A stretch of DNA of 7,201 nucleotides from Actinomycetota bacterium (lineage in GTDB: Bacteria; Actinomycetota; Actinomycetes; Streptosporangiales; Streptosporangiaceae): contig PMST01000467.1 of NCBI GenBank assembly GCA_003168295.1, positions 1 to 7,201 on the forward strand. The letters are read 5' to 3'. The position numbers and the translations under genes were made by a program. Of this stretch, positions 1-6,685 are shown one piece after another (within the stretch, counting starts at the first letter, position 1; every line of letters begins with the position of its first letter). A model generated the notes under the pieces. That model did not search any database. It had not been told where the DNA came from and saw only the letters and a list, made by a program, of their open reading frames with translations.

Positions 1-105
1 TTAACCAGGTAAGGCCCCCAGCCAGACTACTGGGTTGATAGGCCGGAGGTGGAAGCACGGCAACGTGTGCAGCTGACCGGTACTAATAGGCCGAGCGGCT
101 TGGCT
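1..105 (+). rRNA. rrl: 23S rRNA, 3' end (partial)
   Basis: This is the last roughly 105 nt of the large-subunit rRNA; the rest lies upstream of the window. The conserved 3'-terminal signatures GTTGATAGGCC (33-43) and GACCGGTACTAATAGGCCGA (75-94) are present and match the end of bacterial 23S rRNA, in the form seen in actinobacteria. The exact mature 3' end is estimated by analogy with Streptomyces (just after GGCTTGG) and may be off by several bases. The gene is read on the plus strand, in the same direction as the 5S gene that follows. Confidence 0.95.
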
Positions 106-246
106 TCTACTCCATATTCTTGCTTTGCGTCCACTGTGCGGTTCCCGAGATGCGGTCGCGCCTCCTTCGGGGGATCCGGGGACTTTAAGGGTTCGTCTCC
201 CGGGTGAACACAGCAGGCCTCTCGGGGCCGGTGACATCTCAATAGA
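106..246 (+). other. 23S-5S intergenic transcribed spacer with hairpin
   Basis: This spacer of about 140 nt separates the 23S and 5S genes and holds no tRNA or ORF of merit. It contains a stem in which CCGGG GAC (176-183) pairs with GTC (195-197) and CCCGG (199-203), with one bulged T at 198 and an 11-nt loop. It probably acts in rRNA maturation, although no processing enzyme site can be identified by eye. A second short hairpin, GGCC...GGCC, lies around 217-229. Confidence 0.6.
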
Positions 247-365
247 GTTACGGCGGTTATAGCGAAGGGGAAACACCCGGTCCCATTCCGAACCCGGAAG
301 TTAAGCCCTTCAGCGCCGATGGTACTGCGCGGGGGACTGCGTGGGAGAGTAGGACGCCGCCGGAC
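247..365 (+). rRNA. rrf: 5S rRNA
   Basis: This is a complete 5S rRNA of about 119 nt. It carries the diagnostic segments CCATTCCGAACCCGGAAG (283-300), TTAAGCCCTTCAGCGCCGAT (301-320) and GTGGGAGAGTAGGACGCCGC (341-360). Helix I forms between CGGCGG (251-256) and CCGCCG (357-362), which fixes both ends to within a few bases. It is the last gene of the rRNA operon and is followed 7 nt later by a terminator hairpin. Confidence 0.96.
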
Positions 366-371
366 ATGTTT

Positions 372-410
372 GAAGAGGGTCGCTCCCTGTATGGTCGAGC
401 GGCCCTCTTC
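372..410 (+). terminator. rRNA operon terminator hairpin
   Basis: A 14-bp stem forms between 372-385 (GAAGAGGGTCGCTC) and 397-410 (GAGCGGCCCTCTTC). It contains one T-G wobble and has an 11-nt loop (386-396). No T-tract follows (GCTTGTCTGG), which is common for actinobacterial terminators. Its place immediately after 5S rRNA and before an unrelated protein gene supports rRNA operon termination. Confidence 0.88.
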
Positions 411-448
411 GCTTGTCTGGGTATGGTTAAGGCTGGAGGCTGGTAAGC

Positions 449-2452
449 GTGGCGGATGGTCGGGCAACAAGTGGTGGTCGTGCAGGTGGCGGGAAGCCGG
501 CCGCGAGGAATCCTGGTAGGGCCGGCGGAGCGAGCGGGTCGGCCGGCTACGGGCGGGGTAAGCCCACCCCCCGTGGTGCGGCTCCCCGTGGCGCGGGTCA
601 AGGCACGCGGACTGGCCGCGGCGGTGCCCCGGGAACATCCTCGGCTTCTGCGCCGAGGGTACCGACGACCCCGGGTTTTACGCCGGCCGACGGGCCGCGG
701 CGATCGAGCCGCGCGCCTGCCGCCGAAGGATTTCGCGGGCCCGGCAACGCCCGCAGCACCTCATCGGGTGACCAGGCCCGCCGCGGCCCGGACCCGCGCG
801 ATGGTGCAGGGGCACGCAGGCCCGCGCGCCCGGCGAGCTCAAGCACGGCGCGAGCAGGCTCGGCGAGCGGCGGGGCGCGCTCGGGCCGGAACCCTGCGAG
901 TACCACCGCCGATGGCGATCTCCGGGATGGCAGCAGGAGGACCCCGGCCGGCGGCCAGTTCCGCACCTCGAGCAGGACCTCGTCCGCGGGTGAGTTCCGC
1001 GGCGGCACCCGGGCCGCGTCGGGCGGCGACTCCCGGACCAGCCCCACCGGCGGCGGCTCCCGGACGACCGACAGGAATTCCGCCGGCAGCGCCGCTCGGG
1101 GCGCGGCCAGGACATCGACGGGGGGCGCTTCCCGCGACCGGGCCAGGACCCCGTGGGAGGACAGGTCCCGGCCGAAGAGCAACGGAGACGGCGAGCGTGA
1201 CCGTGGCCGGGCGTCAGATCGCTCCGAGCGGCGTGATGACGGCCGTTCGGCTCCTAGTCATGGTGCCCGTCGTCCAGACGCCCACGATGGCCCCTCAGCG
1301 GGCTACGGGCCGCGTCGTGTCGGCGGCCGGGATGGCGCCGCACACGAGCGCGGCCAGCGTCCTGACGACCGCGGCATGACCCGTGACCGCGGGCCCGCCC
1401 GTGACCGGGGTCCGCGCCCGGATGCTTCCGCTGACAGGCCCGCCCGTGGCCGCGGTCAAGATGGCGCGCCGGCGCGGCCTGCCCGCAGTCGGTCCTGGGA
1501 CGGCCCGGCCCGCCCCGGCGTTAGCCGTGACCGTGCCCCGTCGTCGGCCCGTGGGCGTGACGGAGACCGCAGGCAGGAGCGCCCGCCCTCCGGGCGGCAG
1601 GCGGCCGGAGCGGGGGACAGAAGCGGCCCCAGAGGCCCGGTGACCCCCAGGGGCCCGGTAACGGAGTACCAGGCGCGCCCGTCCGGTCCGTCCGTTCCTG
1701 ACGGAATCAGCGCCGACCAGTTCGATCCCGAAGCACGATCGGCGCTCAATAGCCTCCCGAACGACCTCGCTGACAGCGTGGCGCGTTACCTGGTGGCCGC
1801 GGAGCTGGAGGAGGACCCGGAGAAGGGCTACGCCTACACCCAGGCCGCCAAGCGCCTCGCGGCCCGGGTGGGCGTGGTCAGGGAGGCATGCGGCATCGCC
1901 GCGTACCGGACCAGCCGATGGGCGGAAGCGCTATCCGAACTCCGCGCCGCGCGGCGGATGACCGGACGCGATGACTATCTCCCCATCATGGCCGATTGCG
2001 AGCGTGCCCTAGGGCGCCTTGACCGGGCGCTCGCCCTGGTGCACGAGGCGAACGCCGAAGGACTCAACCGTGCCATGCAGATAGAGCTGCGCATCGTCGA
2101 ATCGGGTATCCGCAGGGACCAGGGCCACGCCGATGCCGCTGTCCTGGCCCTGCAGGTTCCCGAGCTGACCAGCGGCCGTGTGCGTCCGCGGTCCGCCCGC
2201 CTGTTCTACGCCTACGCGGACGCGCTGCTCGCGGCCGGACGTGCGGAGGAGGCCCGCGACGCATTCGCCCGGGCCGCCGCAGCCGATACCGGTGGCGAGA
2301 CCGATGCGGCGGAGCGTCTCGATGAGCTGGACGGCATCGAGTTCGAAGACCTGGCCGAATCCGAGGACCTAGAGGCTCTGGAGGGTCTGGCCGAGGCCGA
2401 GGAGCTCGCAGCCCCGGAGGCAGCCGCAGACCCGCAGGACGCCACCGGGTAA
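449..2452 (+). CDS. Disordered, Arg/Gly-rich TPR-like protein (Rv1691-type)
   Basis: This 667-residue protein starts at GTG 449, with GGAGG at 435-439 nine bases upstream. Residues 1 to about 418 are low complexity, rich in Gly, Arg, Ser, Ala, Pro and Asp. They include short repeats such as RDRGP (312-316 and 318-322) and scattered RGG-like and SGG segments, and should be intrinsically disordered and basic. Residues 420-625 are helical and TPR-like, including VREACGIAAYRTSRWAEALSEL and LFYAYADALLAAGRAEEARDAF (written across helix pairs near 477-498 and 586-607). Residues 626-655 are strongly acidic. From memory, the helical part matches an actinobacterial family that includes M. tuberculosis Rv1691; the function is unknown, and protein or RNA scaffolding is inference. 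There is no signal peptide or membrane segment, so it should be cytoplasmic. It follows the rRNA terminator and converges with the metallo-beta-lactamase-fold gene. The disordered part is far longer than I expect for the family. Confidence 0.88.
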   Translation: MADGRATSGGRAGGGKPAARNPGRAGGASGSAGYGRGKPTPRGAAPRGAGQGTRTGRGGAPGTSSASAPRVPTTPGFTPADGPRRSSRAPAAEGFRGPGNARSTSSGDQARRGPDPRDGAGARRPARPASSSTARAGSASGGARSGRNPASTTADGDLRDGSRRTPAGGQFRTSSRTSSAGEFRGGTRAASGGDSRTSPTGGGSRTTDRNSAGSAARGAARTSTGGASRDRARTPWEDRSRPKSNGDGERDRGRASDRSERRDDGRSAPSHGARRPDAHDGPSAGYGPRRVGGRDGAAHERGQRPDDRGMTRDRGPARDRGPRPDASADRPARGRGQDGAPARPARSRSWDGPARPGVSRDRAPSSARGRDGDRRQERPPSGRQAAGAGDRSGPRGPVTPRGPVTEYQARPSGPSVPDGISADQFDPEARSALNSLPNDLADSVARYLVAAELEEDPEKGYAYTQAAKRLAARVGVVREACGIAAYRTSRWAEALSELRAARRMTGRDDYLPIMADCERALGRLDRALALVHEANAEGLNRAMQIELRIVESGIRRDQGHADAAVLALQVPELTSGRVRPRSARLFYAYADALLAAGRAEEARDAFARAAAADTGGETDAAERLDELDGIEFEDLAESEDLEALEGLAEAEELAAPEAAADPQDATG

Positions 2453-2474
2453 GCCCGGGCACGTGCCGCCGGTG
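2443..2474. terminator. Possible bidirectional terminator between convergent genes
   Basis: The 35-bp gap between two convergent genes contains an outer stem, CACCGG (2443-2448) with CCGGTG (2469-2474). Inside it lie the perfect palindrome GGCACGTGCC (2458-2467) and GCCCGGGC (2453-2460). No T-tract is present on either strand. Its position fits a shared terminator, but symmetric G/C words are common in such DNA, so the call is weak. Confidence 0.3.
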
Positions 2475-2487
2475 ATGCGATGAGCGG

Positions 2488-3492
2488 TCAGCTCCGGCTG
2501 CCCGGCGGAGCACTGCCCTGCTCCGCCTTATCCAGCCAGTACATGATGCCGCCGACGTTGGTGGCAGCGCCGCTGAGCCGGTCGAATCTCTCGCCGATCG
2601 CCGGATCGGTATCGGGGTGAAACGCCGCGTACCGGTCCTTGGTCCGGTCCCGCACCATGGCGACGGCGTGATCGAGGCCCAGGCCTGCCGCCCGGGCCTG
2701 GCGTGTTTCTTCCACCCAGACCCTGATTTCCTCGGCTGACCGGTCCAGCGTCTCGGTGACCGGGGTGACCGGCCCGTAATGGCTGAACAGCAGGCGCGTG
2801 GGCCGTAGCGAGGCGAACTTTCGCAGCGAGGCGAGCGCCATCTCGAGATCGAAATCCGGTGGCGGCGTCGCGGGCCGCTGATCGCCGGTTTCCGGGATGT
2901 ACACCCCCGCCGCATCACCAACGTACAGATCCCCGCTGTCAGAATCGACCAGGCCGACGTGGTGCTTGGCGTGACCAGGGGAGTAATGGCTGTCCAGGCG
3001 GCGGCCGCCACCGAGATCAATGGTTCCGGTGTCTTCCAGGGCCACGATGCGGCCGGCCGGCACCGGGGCCAGCACACCGAAGAGCCGCTCCAGGGCGTCA
3101 CCGTAGACCAGTCGGGCGCCGGCCATCAGCCTGCTCGGGTCGGCGAGATGCCTCGCGCCCAGTTGGTGCACGACGATCTGAGCCGCCGGGAACATCGCGG
3201 CGATGTCGCCCGCACCGCCCGCGTGGTCGAGGTGGATGTGCGTGACCACCACGGTGGCGAGGTCATCCGCGCCGATCCCGAGCCGGCCGAGGGCGTCGCG
3301 CACTACCGGGGCGGACGGCGCGGTTCCCGTCTCGACCAGGCACGGCCGGTCGCCCTTGATCAGGTAACCTGCCGTGATTCCCTGGTAGCCAGCCATCCGG
3401 GTGTCGATCTGGAACACCCCGTGTCCCAGATCGGCGATGTCCGTTCCCTGCCCGCCCGGCGCCGCGGTGTCACCAGCGATCTCATCTCGCAC
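2488..3492 (-). CDS. Metallo-beta-lactamase-fold metallohydrolase
   Basis: This 334-residue protein starts with GTG at 3492 on the minus strand; the Shine-Dalgarno is weak and there is no better in-frame start before the upstream gene's stop. The MBL signature is complete. THIHLDHAGG supplies H85, H87, D89 and H90, SPGH supplies H174, VGDAAG supplies D193 and FSHYG supplies H238, so a binuclear metal site of the glyoxalase II type is expected. Residues 245-334 form a helical C-terminal extension beyond the core fold. The substrate cannot be told from sequence: the family includes thioesterases, lactonases and phosphodiesterases. There is no signal peptide, so it should be cytoplasmic. It lies 45 bp downstream of the DUF1015 gene on the same strand and is probably co-transcribed with it. 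It converges with the TPR gene across 35 bp. Confidence 0.9.
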   Translation of the reverse strand: MRDEIAGDTAAPGGQGTDIADLGHGVFQIDTRMAGYQGITAGYLIKGDRPCLVETGTAPSAPVVRDALGRLGIGADDLATVVVTHIHLDHAGGAGDIAAMFPAAQIVVHQLGARHLADPSRLMAGARLVYGDALERLFGVLAPVPAGRIVALEDTGTIDLGGGRRLDSHYSPGHAKHHVGLVDSDSGDLYVGDAAGVYIPETGDQRPATPPPDFDLEMALASLRKFASLRPTRLLFSHYGPVTPVTETLDRSAEEIRVWVEETRQARAAGLGLDHAVAMVRDRTKDRYAAFHPDTDPAIGERFDRLSGAATNVGGIMYWLDKAEQGSAPPGSRS

Positions 3493-3537
3493 ACCGCCAT
3501 CATCCCAGACCGCCGCGGCTGATCGTGGACCGCTACC

Positions 3538-4929
3538 TCAGCTGTCGCCCGGGCCGAACGTGCGCAGTACCAGGCCGGTGCGCGGCTTAGGGCCGAACGA
3601 CGTGGATTTACGCGGCACCCGCTCGCCCCGCGCCGCGATCTCGATGACGTCGTGGAAAGAGACCGGGTTCGAGATCACGGTGGTACCCCCGGGGGCACTG
3701 GCTCCGGGGTCGCAGGAAACCGCTCGCACCGCGTCGCCCGCATCGTGGTCTATCAGCACATCGCCTTCGCTGTCGGTGATCCCCCACAGCCGCCCGATCA
3801 GCAGTTGCTGCAGCACCGACGCGTCCAGGCTGCGCCAGGATCCGGAGACTCCGGCCGGCATCGACGCCGCGACCTGCACCGGGTCCGGGTGGCTGACCAG
3901 GCGAAAACCCGGACCGCCGGCCAGCAGGAACGCGGTTCCCTCCTGACCGGCCGCGGCCAGGCGGCGCTGCGCGTCGTCCAGGCCGAGGCCAGCGGGCAGG
4001 TCTTGCACCGTGAACGCGGCCTTGGCCAGCTCGGCTGCGCGCTCCGGCGGCAAGCCGGGCAGCACGCGGTGGATCGCGCCGAGCCGGGGCGGGTAGGCCG
4101 CGGAGTCGACGAGAAACGCCAGCCCGTAGTCCCATGGCCCAGCGCCCTGCCCCGATGCTCGCATGTCGGCCTGCATGCCCATATAGGCGGCATACCGGTG
4201 GTGGCCGTCGGCGATAAGGGCCCGGCGTCGGGCCAGGTCTGTGGCGATAGCGGCTTGTTCGCGGGGATCGCCGAGCCGCCAGAGCCTGTGGGTCACCTCG
4301 TCCTCGGTGGTGATGGTCACCAGCGGCGCGCGTTCGGCCGCGACACGATCGATGACGTCGGTGGCGGTATCCGCGTCGCCGTCACGGACGTCATCTCCGT
4401 CGTAAATCAGGAAGATCGGCTCCAGGTTGGCCTGGGTGGCCTCCATCAGCTCGCGCCGGCCTGCCACCAGGCCCGGCATGACGGCCTCGTGCGGCAAGAT
4501 GGCCGCCGACTCGGGCGAACCCAGCCTGACCAGGGCGACGATCCCGCGCTGCAGCCATGAGGCAGCGTCGCCCGGCCCGTCAGGACGGTATTCAGCCAGG
4601 CTATGCCGGTCAGGAGGGTGCCAGCCGTGACTCTGCTCGTACAGGTAGAGCGCCGGCGTCCGGTCCCGGATGAGGACGCCCGCCGATAGCCACTCACGCA
4701 GCAGGCTGGCGGCGGCCTCGCTTGCGTCGGCGTCTTGGCCTGGCAGGATAAGACGGACAACATTGTGCGGATCTGCCGCCCGCAGGTGATCGAGGATGCC
4801 GTCGGTGATCACGTCGTACGGTGGTGAGGTGACGTTTGCGATGCCGCTCACCCGGTCACGGGCATAACGGATACCGCGGAAGGGTGCCAGCACGAGACCG
4901 GAACCAGAGTCGGACGGAAGGGTCTGCAC
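3538..4929 (-). CDS. DUF1015 family protein
   Basis: This 463-residue protein of the DUF1015 (COG4198) family appears full length. The recognised blocks are LAPFRGIRY (14-22), TSPPYDVI (34-41), DPHNVVRLILP (53-63), ILPHEAVMPG (144-153), ATQANLEPIFLIYDGDD (164-180), the signature ALIADGHHRYAAY (237-249), and the C-terminal GERVPRKST (435-443). The biochemical role of the family is not firmly established. In several bacteria it neighbours serine-biosynthesis genes, but nothing here shows that link. The start is GTG at 4929, the only start upstream of LAPFRG before an in-frame stop; GTG at residue 13 is an alternative but would cut into the conserved block. It is the first gene of a minus-strand pair with the MBL-fold hydrolase. 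Its start is 3 bp from that of the divergent TPR gene, so its promoter must lie inside that gene or overlap it. Confidence 0.9.
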   Translation of the reverse strand: MQTLPSDSGSGLVLAPFRGIRYARDRVSGIANVTSPPYDVITDGILDHLRAADPHNVVRLILPGQDADASEAAASLLREWLSAGVLIRDRTPALYLYEQSHGWHPPDRHSLAEYRPDGPGDAASWLQRGIVALVRLGSPESAAILPHEAVMPGLVAGRRELMEATQANLEPIFLIYDGDDVRDGDADTATDVIDRVAAERAPLVTITTEDEVTHRLWRLGDPREQAAIATDLARRRALIADGHHRYAAYMGMQADMRASGQGAGPWDYGLAFLVDSAAYPPRLGAIHRVLPGLPPERAAELAKAAFTVQDLPAGLGLDDAQRRLAAAGQEGTAFLLAGGPGFRLVSHPDPVQVAASMPAGVSGSWRSLDASVLQQLLIGRLWGITDSEGDVLIDHDAGDAVRAVSCDPGASAPGGTTVISNPVSFHDVIEIAARGERVPRKSTSFGPKPRTGLVLRTFGPGDS

Positions 4930-4932
4930 ATC

Positions 4933-5416
4933 ATGTCAAAAGGATCGGGCGGGAGCAGGGATTCCCATCCGGAGGAAAACTTCCCTGGCCAGGCCCTTCC
5001 GGAAGGATCAGAAGATGATGTTCACGCCTGGTACCTGCGCGGCATGGACCTGCTCGGCCGGGGCAGCCCGGCGGCCGCGGCTCAGGTCTTGCAGCGCGCT
5101 TCGACCGCTGAACCGCAATCCCGCAGCGTCCGGGAGGCCCTGGCCCGGGCTCAGTTCGACGCGGGCCGGTATGCCGAGGCAGCGGACAATTTCCGGATGA
5201 TCGTCGAGGCAAGCCCGTCTGACGACTACGCGAACTTCGGCCTCGGGCTGGCCCTGGCCAGGATGGGCGAATCACGCCGCCGCGGCCGAGTACCTAGCGC
5301 TGGCCGCCGCCATGCGGCCCGACGACGTCCACTACACCGAAGCGCTCCGCTCCGTGCGCGCCACGCTGCGCGCCAGGAATGATGCCCGCAAATCCGACGA
5401 GAGGAACGCCGAGTGA
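4933..5416 (+). pseudogene. Small TPR protein gene with single-base frameshift
   Basis: Translation from ATG 4933 (GGAAGGG at 4916-4922) gives a TPR protein: HAWYLRGMDLLGRG (31-44), VREALARAQFDAGRYAEAA (66-84) and NFGLGLALARMGE (101-113). From codon 114 (5272) this frame turns into Arg-rich text that runs on to 5382. The +1 frame from 5273 instead reads HAAAAEYLALAAAMRPDD and continues to a TGA at 5414-5416, completing a third TPR and a charged tail. Dropping one base, for example T5272, restores a 160-residue protein. Its stop then overlaps the GTG of the HAD gene as GTGA, the normal signature of translational coupling. The break is therefore recent, a sequencing error, or less likely a recoding site, as no slippery heptamer is visible. 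The role is probably protein-protein interaction; the partner is unknown. Confidence 0.8.
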
Positions 5417-6459
5417 CCAGCACCTCCCAGCCCGACGCGCAGGCCGGGCCGCAGTCCCCGCGGGGCTGCGCCGATCCGCTTGATCACGCCTACGACGTCG
5501 CCCTGCTCGACCTGGACGGCGTCGTGTACCTGGGCGGCACCGCGATCCCCGGCGCGGCGGAGGCACTGCGCAAGGCCGACGAGGCCGGCCTGCGGCTGGC
5601 GTACGTGACGAACAATGCCTTCCGCACGCCGGCCGCTATCGCCGCGCTGCTGACCAGCTTCGGCGTTCCGGCCGGCCCGCAGGATGTGGTGACCTCAGCT
5701 CAGGCGGCGGCGCGCTTGCTCGCCGAGCGCCTCCCGGCGGGCGCCCCGGTTCTCGTCGTCGGCGGCAGCGGCCTGCGGATGGCGCTCCGCGAACGCGGCC
5801 TGCGGCCGGTCAGCACCGCCGCCGACAAGCCGCAGGCTGTGGTCCAGGGCTACGGGCCCGGTATTGATTACGCGATGCTGGCCGAAGGCGGCCTCGCGGT
5901 CGGCGCAGGTGCCCTGTTCGTCGCGTCCAACGGTGATCTTACGATCCCGAGCGGCCGCGGCCGCCAGCCGGGGAACGGGTCGCTGATTCAGGTAATCGCG
6001 ACCGCGACCGGCGTCCATCCGCTGGTGGCGGGCAAGCCCGAGCCGCCGTTGCACAAGGAGTCGGTGCTGCGCACCGGGGCCAAGAACCCGCTCGTGGTCG
6101 GGGACCGGCTGGACACCGACATCGAGGCCGCGCACCGGGTGGGCGCGGACAGCCTGCTCGTGCTGACCGGCGTGACCAGTCCCGCCGAAGCGGTGCTGGC
6201 GCCGCCGTCGCAGCGTCCCACCTACCTGGCCGAGGATCTCGCCGGCCTGCTCGAACCGCATCCCGAGGTCAAGAGCGCCGATGGCACGTTCAGCTGCGGG
6301 GGCTGGACGGCGGCCACGGCCCGGGACCAGCTGGAGCTTTCCGGGGACGGGGAGCGAATCGACGGTCTCCGCGCGCTGTGCGCCGCGGCCTGGGCTACGG
6401 AAGGCGTCACCGCCGAATCGGCCCGGTCCGCGGTCCAGCGCCTCGAGGGCACTGGTTGA
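5413..6459 (+). CDS. HAD-IIA (NagD-like) phosphatase, Rv1692-type
   Basis: This is a 348-residue haloacid-dehalogenase-superfamily phosphatase. Motif I is DLDGVVY with nucleophile D33 and acid D35. Motif II is VTNN with T66. The IIA cap follows and includes ASNGDLTIPSGRG (171-183). Motif III is K208 in AGKPEPPLHKES, and motif IV is GDRLDTDI (230-237). A C-terminal extension (about 285-348) is not part of the HAD core; M. tuberculosis Rv1692, reported as a glycerol-3-phosphate phosphatase, also has an additional C-terminal region. Substrate assignment to glycerol-3-phosphate is by family analogy only. The start GTG 5413 is well supported by GAGGA (5401-5405) with 7-nt spacing and by the 4-bp overlap with the TPR gene's restored stop. 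The first 25 residues before the HAD core are variable. Confidence 0.92.
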   Translation: MTSTSQPDAQAGPQSPRGCADPLDHAYDVALLDLDGVVYLGGTAIPGAAEALRKADEAGLRLAYVTNNAFRTPAAIAALLTSFGVPAGPQDVVTSAQAAARLLAERLPAGAPVLVVGGSGLRMALRERGLRPVSTAADKPQAVVQGYGPGIDYAMLAEGGLAVGAGALFVASNGDLTIPSGRGRQPGNGSLIQVIATATGVHPLVAGKPEPPLHKESVLRTGAKNPLVVGDRLDTDIEAAHRVGADSLLVLTGVTSPAEAVLAPPSQRPTYLAEDLAGLLEPHPEVKSADGTFSCGGWTAATARDQLELSGDGERIDGLRALCAAAWATEGVTAESARSAVQRLEGTG

Positions 6460-6500
6460 GATCGATCCGCGGCTGTGCCGACGTTTGGTAACCCGCCGTG

Positions 6501-6506
6501 TATGCT
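6501..6506 (+). promoter_or_regulatory. Candidate -10 element for leaderless transcript
   Basis: TATGCT (6501-6506) is a good match to an actinobacterial -10 hexamer. It places the transcription start at about 6513-6514, exactly at the ATG of the leader ORF, which has no Shine-Dalgarno. That geometry is expected for a leaderless mRNA. No convincing -35 is seen at 17-18 bp. GTTTGGTAAC (6483-6492), just upstream, is a small GTT-N4-AAC dyad that could be an activator site. Confidence 0.45.
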
Positions 6507-6513
6507 GTTCCGC

Positions 6514-6603
6514 ATGCCAGGCCGCGTAGTCCGTCGTCACGGTGACCACTCAGGTGTCGCCTTGATGATCACGCGCGTGCTCTGTCCTTCGTGTTGTCGT
6601 TGA
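6514..6603 (+). CDS. Cysteine-rich leader peptide (uORF)
   Basis: This is a 29-codon ORF starting at ATG 6514; an in-frame ATG at 6502 would give 33 codons but overlaps the proposed -10. It reads MPGRVVRRHGDH... and ends ...TRVLCPSCCR before TGA at 6601-6603. Cys codons lie at 6583-6585, 6592-6594 and 6595-6597, all TGT, so three of the last six residues are Cys. The size, the RRHxDx core and the Cys-containing C-terminus match the short 'putative leader peptides' annotated before sulfur-metabolism genes in Streptomyces and relatives. Leaderless polycysteine sORFs acting as cysteine-responsive attenuators are known from mycobacteria. The peptide itself probably has no function; the ribosome's speed over the Cys codons would be the signal. 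No SD is present, consistent with leaderless initiation. The cupin gene begins 82 nt after the stop. Confidence 0.7.
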   Translation: MPGRVVRRHGDHSGVALMITRVLCPSCCR

Positions 6604-6678
6604 CAACGACCCTCAGCTGACCGTTGTCGCCTGGGCCGCCCCCCGGGGGCCTGCCCGCCAGAAGCCGCACACGAAGGA
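6585..6678 (+). promoter_or_regulatory. Candidate cysteine-responsive translational attenuator
   Basis: TCCTTCGTGT (6585-6594), in the leader's Pro-Ser-Cys codons, is perfectly complementary over 10 nt to ACACGAAGGA (6669-6678), which contains the cupin gene's Shine-Dalgarno (GAAGGA, 6673-6678). Two hairpins are nested between these arms. GACAACG (6602-6608) pairs with CGTTGTC (6622-6628). GGCC-CCC (6634-6637, 6639-6641) pairs with GGG-GGCC (6645-6651) with one bulged G. A competing hairpin, GTTGTC (6593-6598) with GACAAC (6602-6607), would be mutually exclusive with both the anti-SD pairing and the first nested hairpin. Inferred logic: a ribosome stalled on the Cys codons covers the anti-SD and frees the SD, while completed translation lets the SD be sequestered. 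No T-tract is present, so translational rather than transcriptional control is favoured. Confidence 0.6.
6596..6610. repeat. Perfect 7-bp inverted repeat over leader stop codon
   Basis: GTCGTTG (6596-6602), a single A (6603) and CAACGAC (6604-6610) form a perfect dyad that spans the leader's last codons and its TGA. As RNA the loop would be too tight, so it acts either as a DNA operator or as a by-product of the alternative attenuator pairings that share GACAACG. The second reading is more economical. Confidence 0.5.
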
Positions 6679-6685
6679 ACGTCCG

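Noticed and set aside
422..427. TATGGT as a -10 element for the large TPR gene
   Set aside because: No -35 is seen at the right distance; that position falls inside the rRNA terminator stem.
27..638. Minus-strand ORFs over the 5S rRNA and spacer
   Set aside because: They lie antisense to rRNA genes and a terminator, with no recognisable protein features.
456..1379. 307-codon plus-strand ORF overlapping the TPR gene in another frame
   Set aside because: It sits in the G+C-rich disordered region, where stops are rare in all frames. Its translation is Arg/Pro/Ala low complexity with no domain, and it lacks the well-placed SD of the 449 frame.
2064..3101. 345-codon minus-strand ORF across the convergent junction
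   Set aside because: It shadows the MBL gene in another frame and runs into the TPR gene antisense. The product is Arg/Pro-rich with no motif, whereas the competing frames carry complete family signatures.
6485..6490. TTGGTA as the -35 of the leader promoter
   Set aside because: It lies only 10 bp from the TATGCT hexamer, too close for a normal -35 to -10 spacer.
5695..6549. 284-codon minus-strand ORF opposite the HAD gene
   Set aside because: It is an antisense shadow. The plus-strand frame has all four HAD motifs, while the antisense product has no domain.
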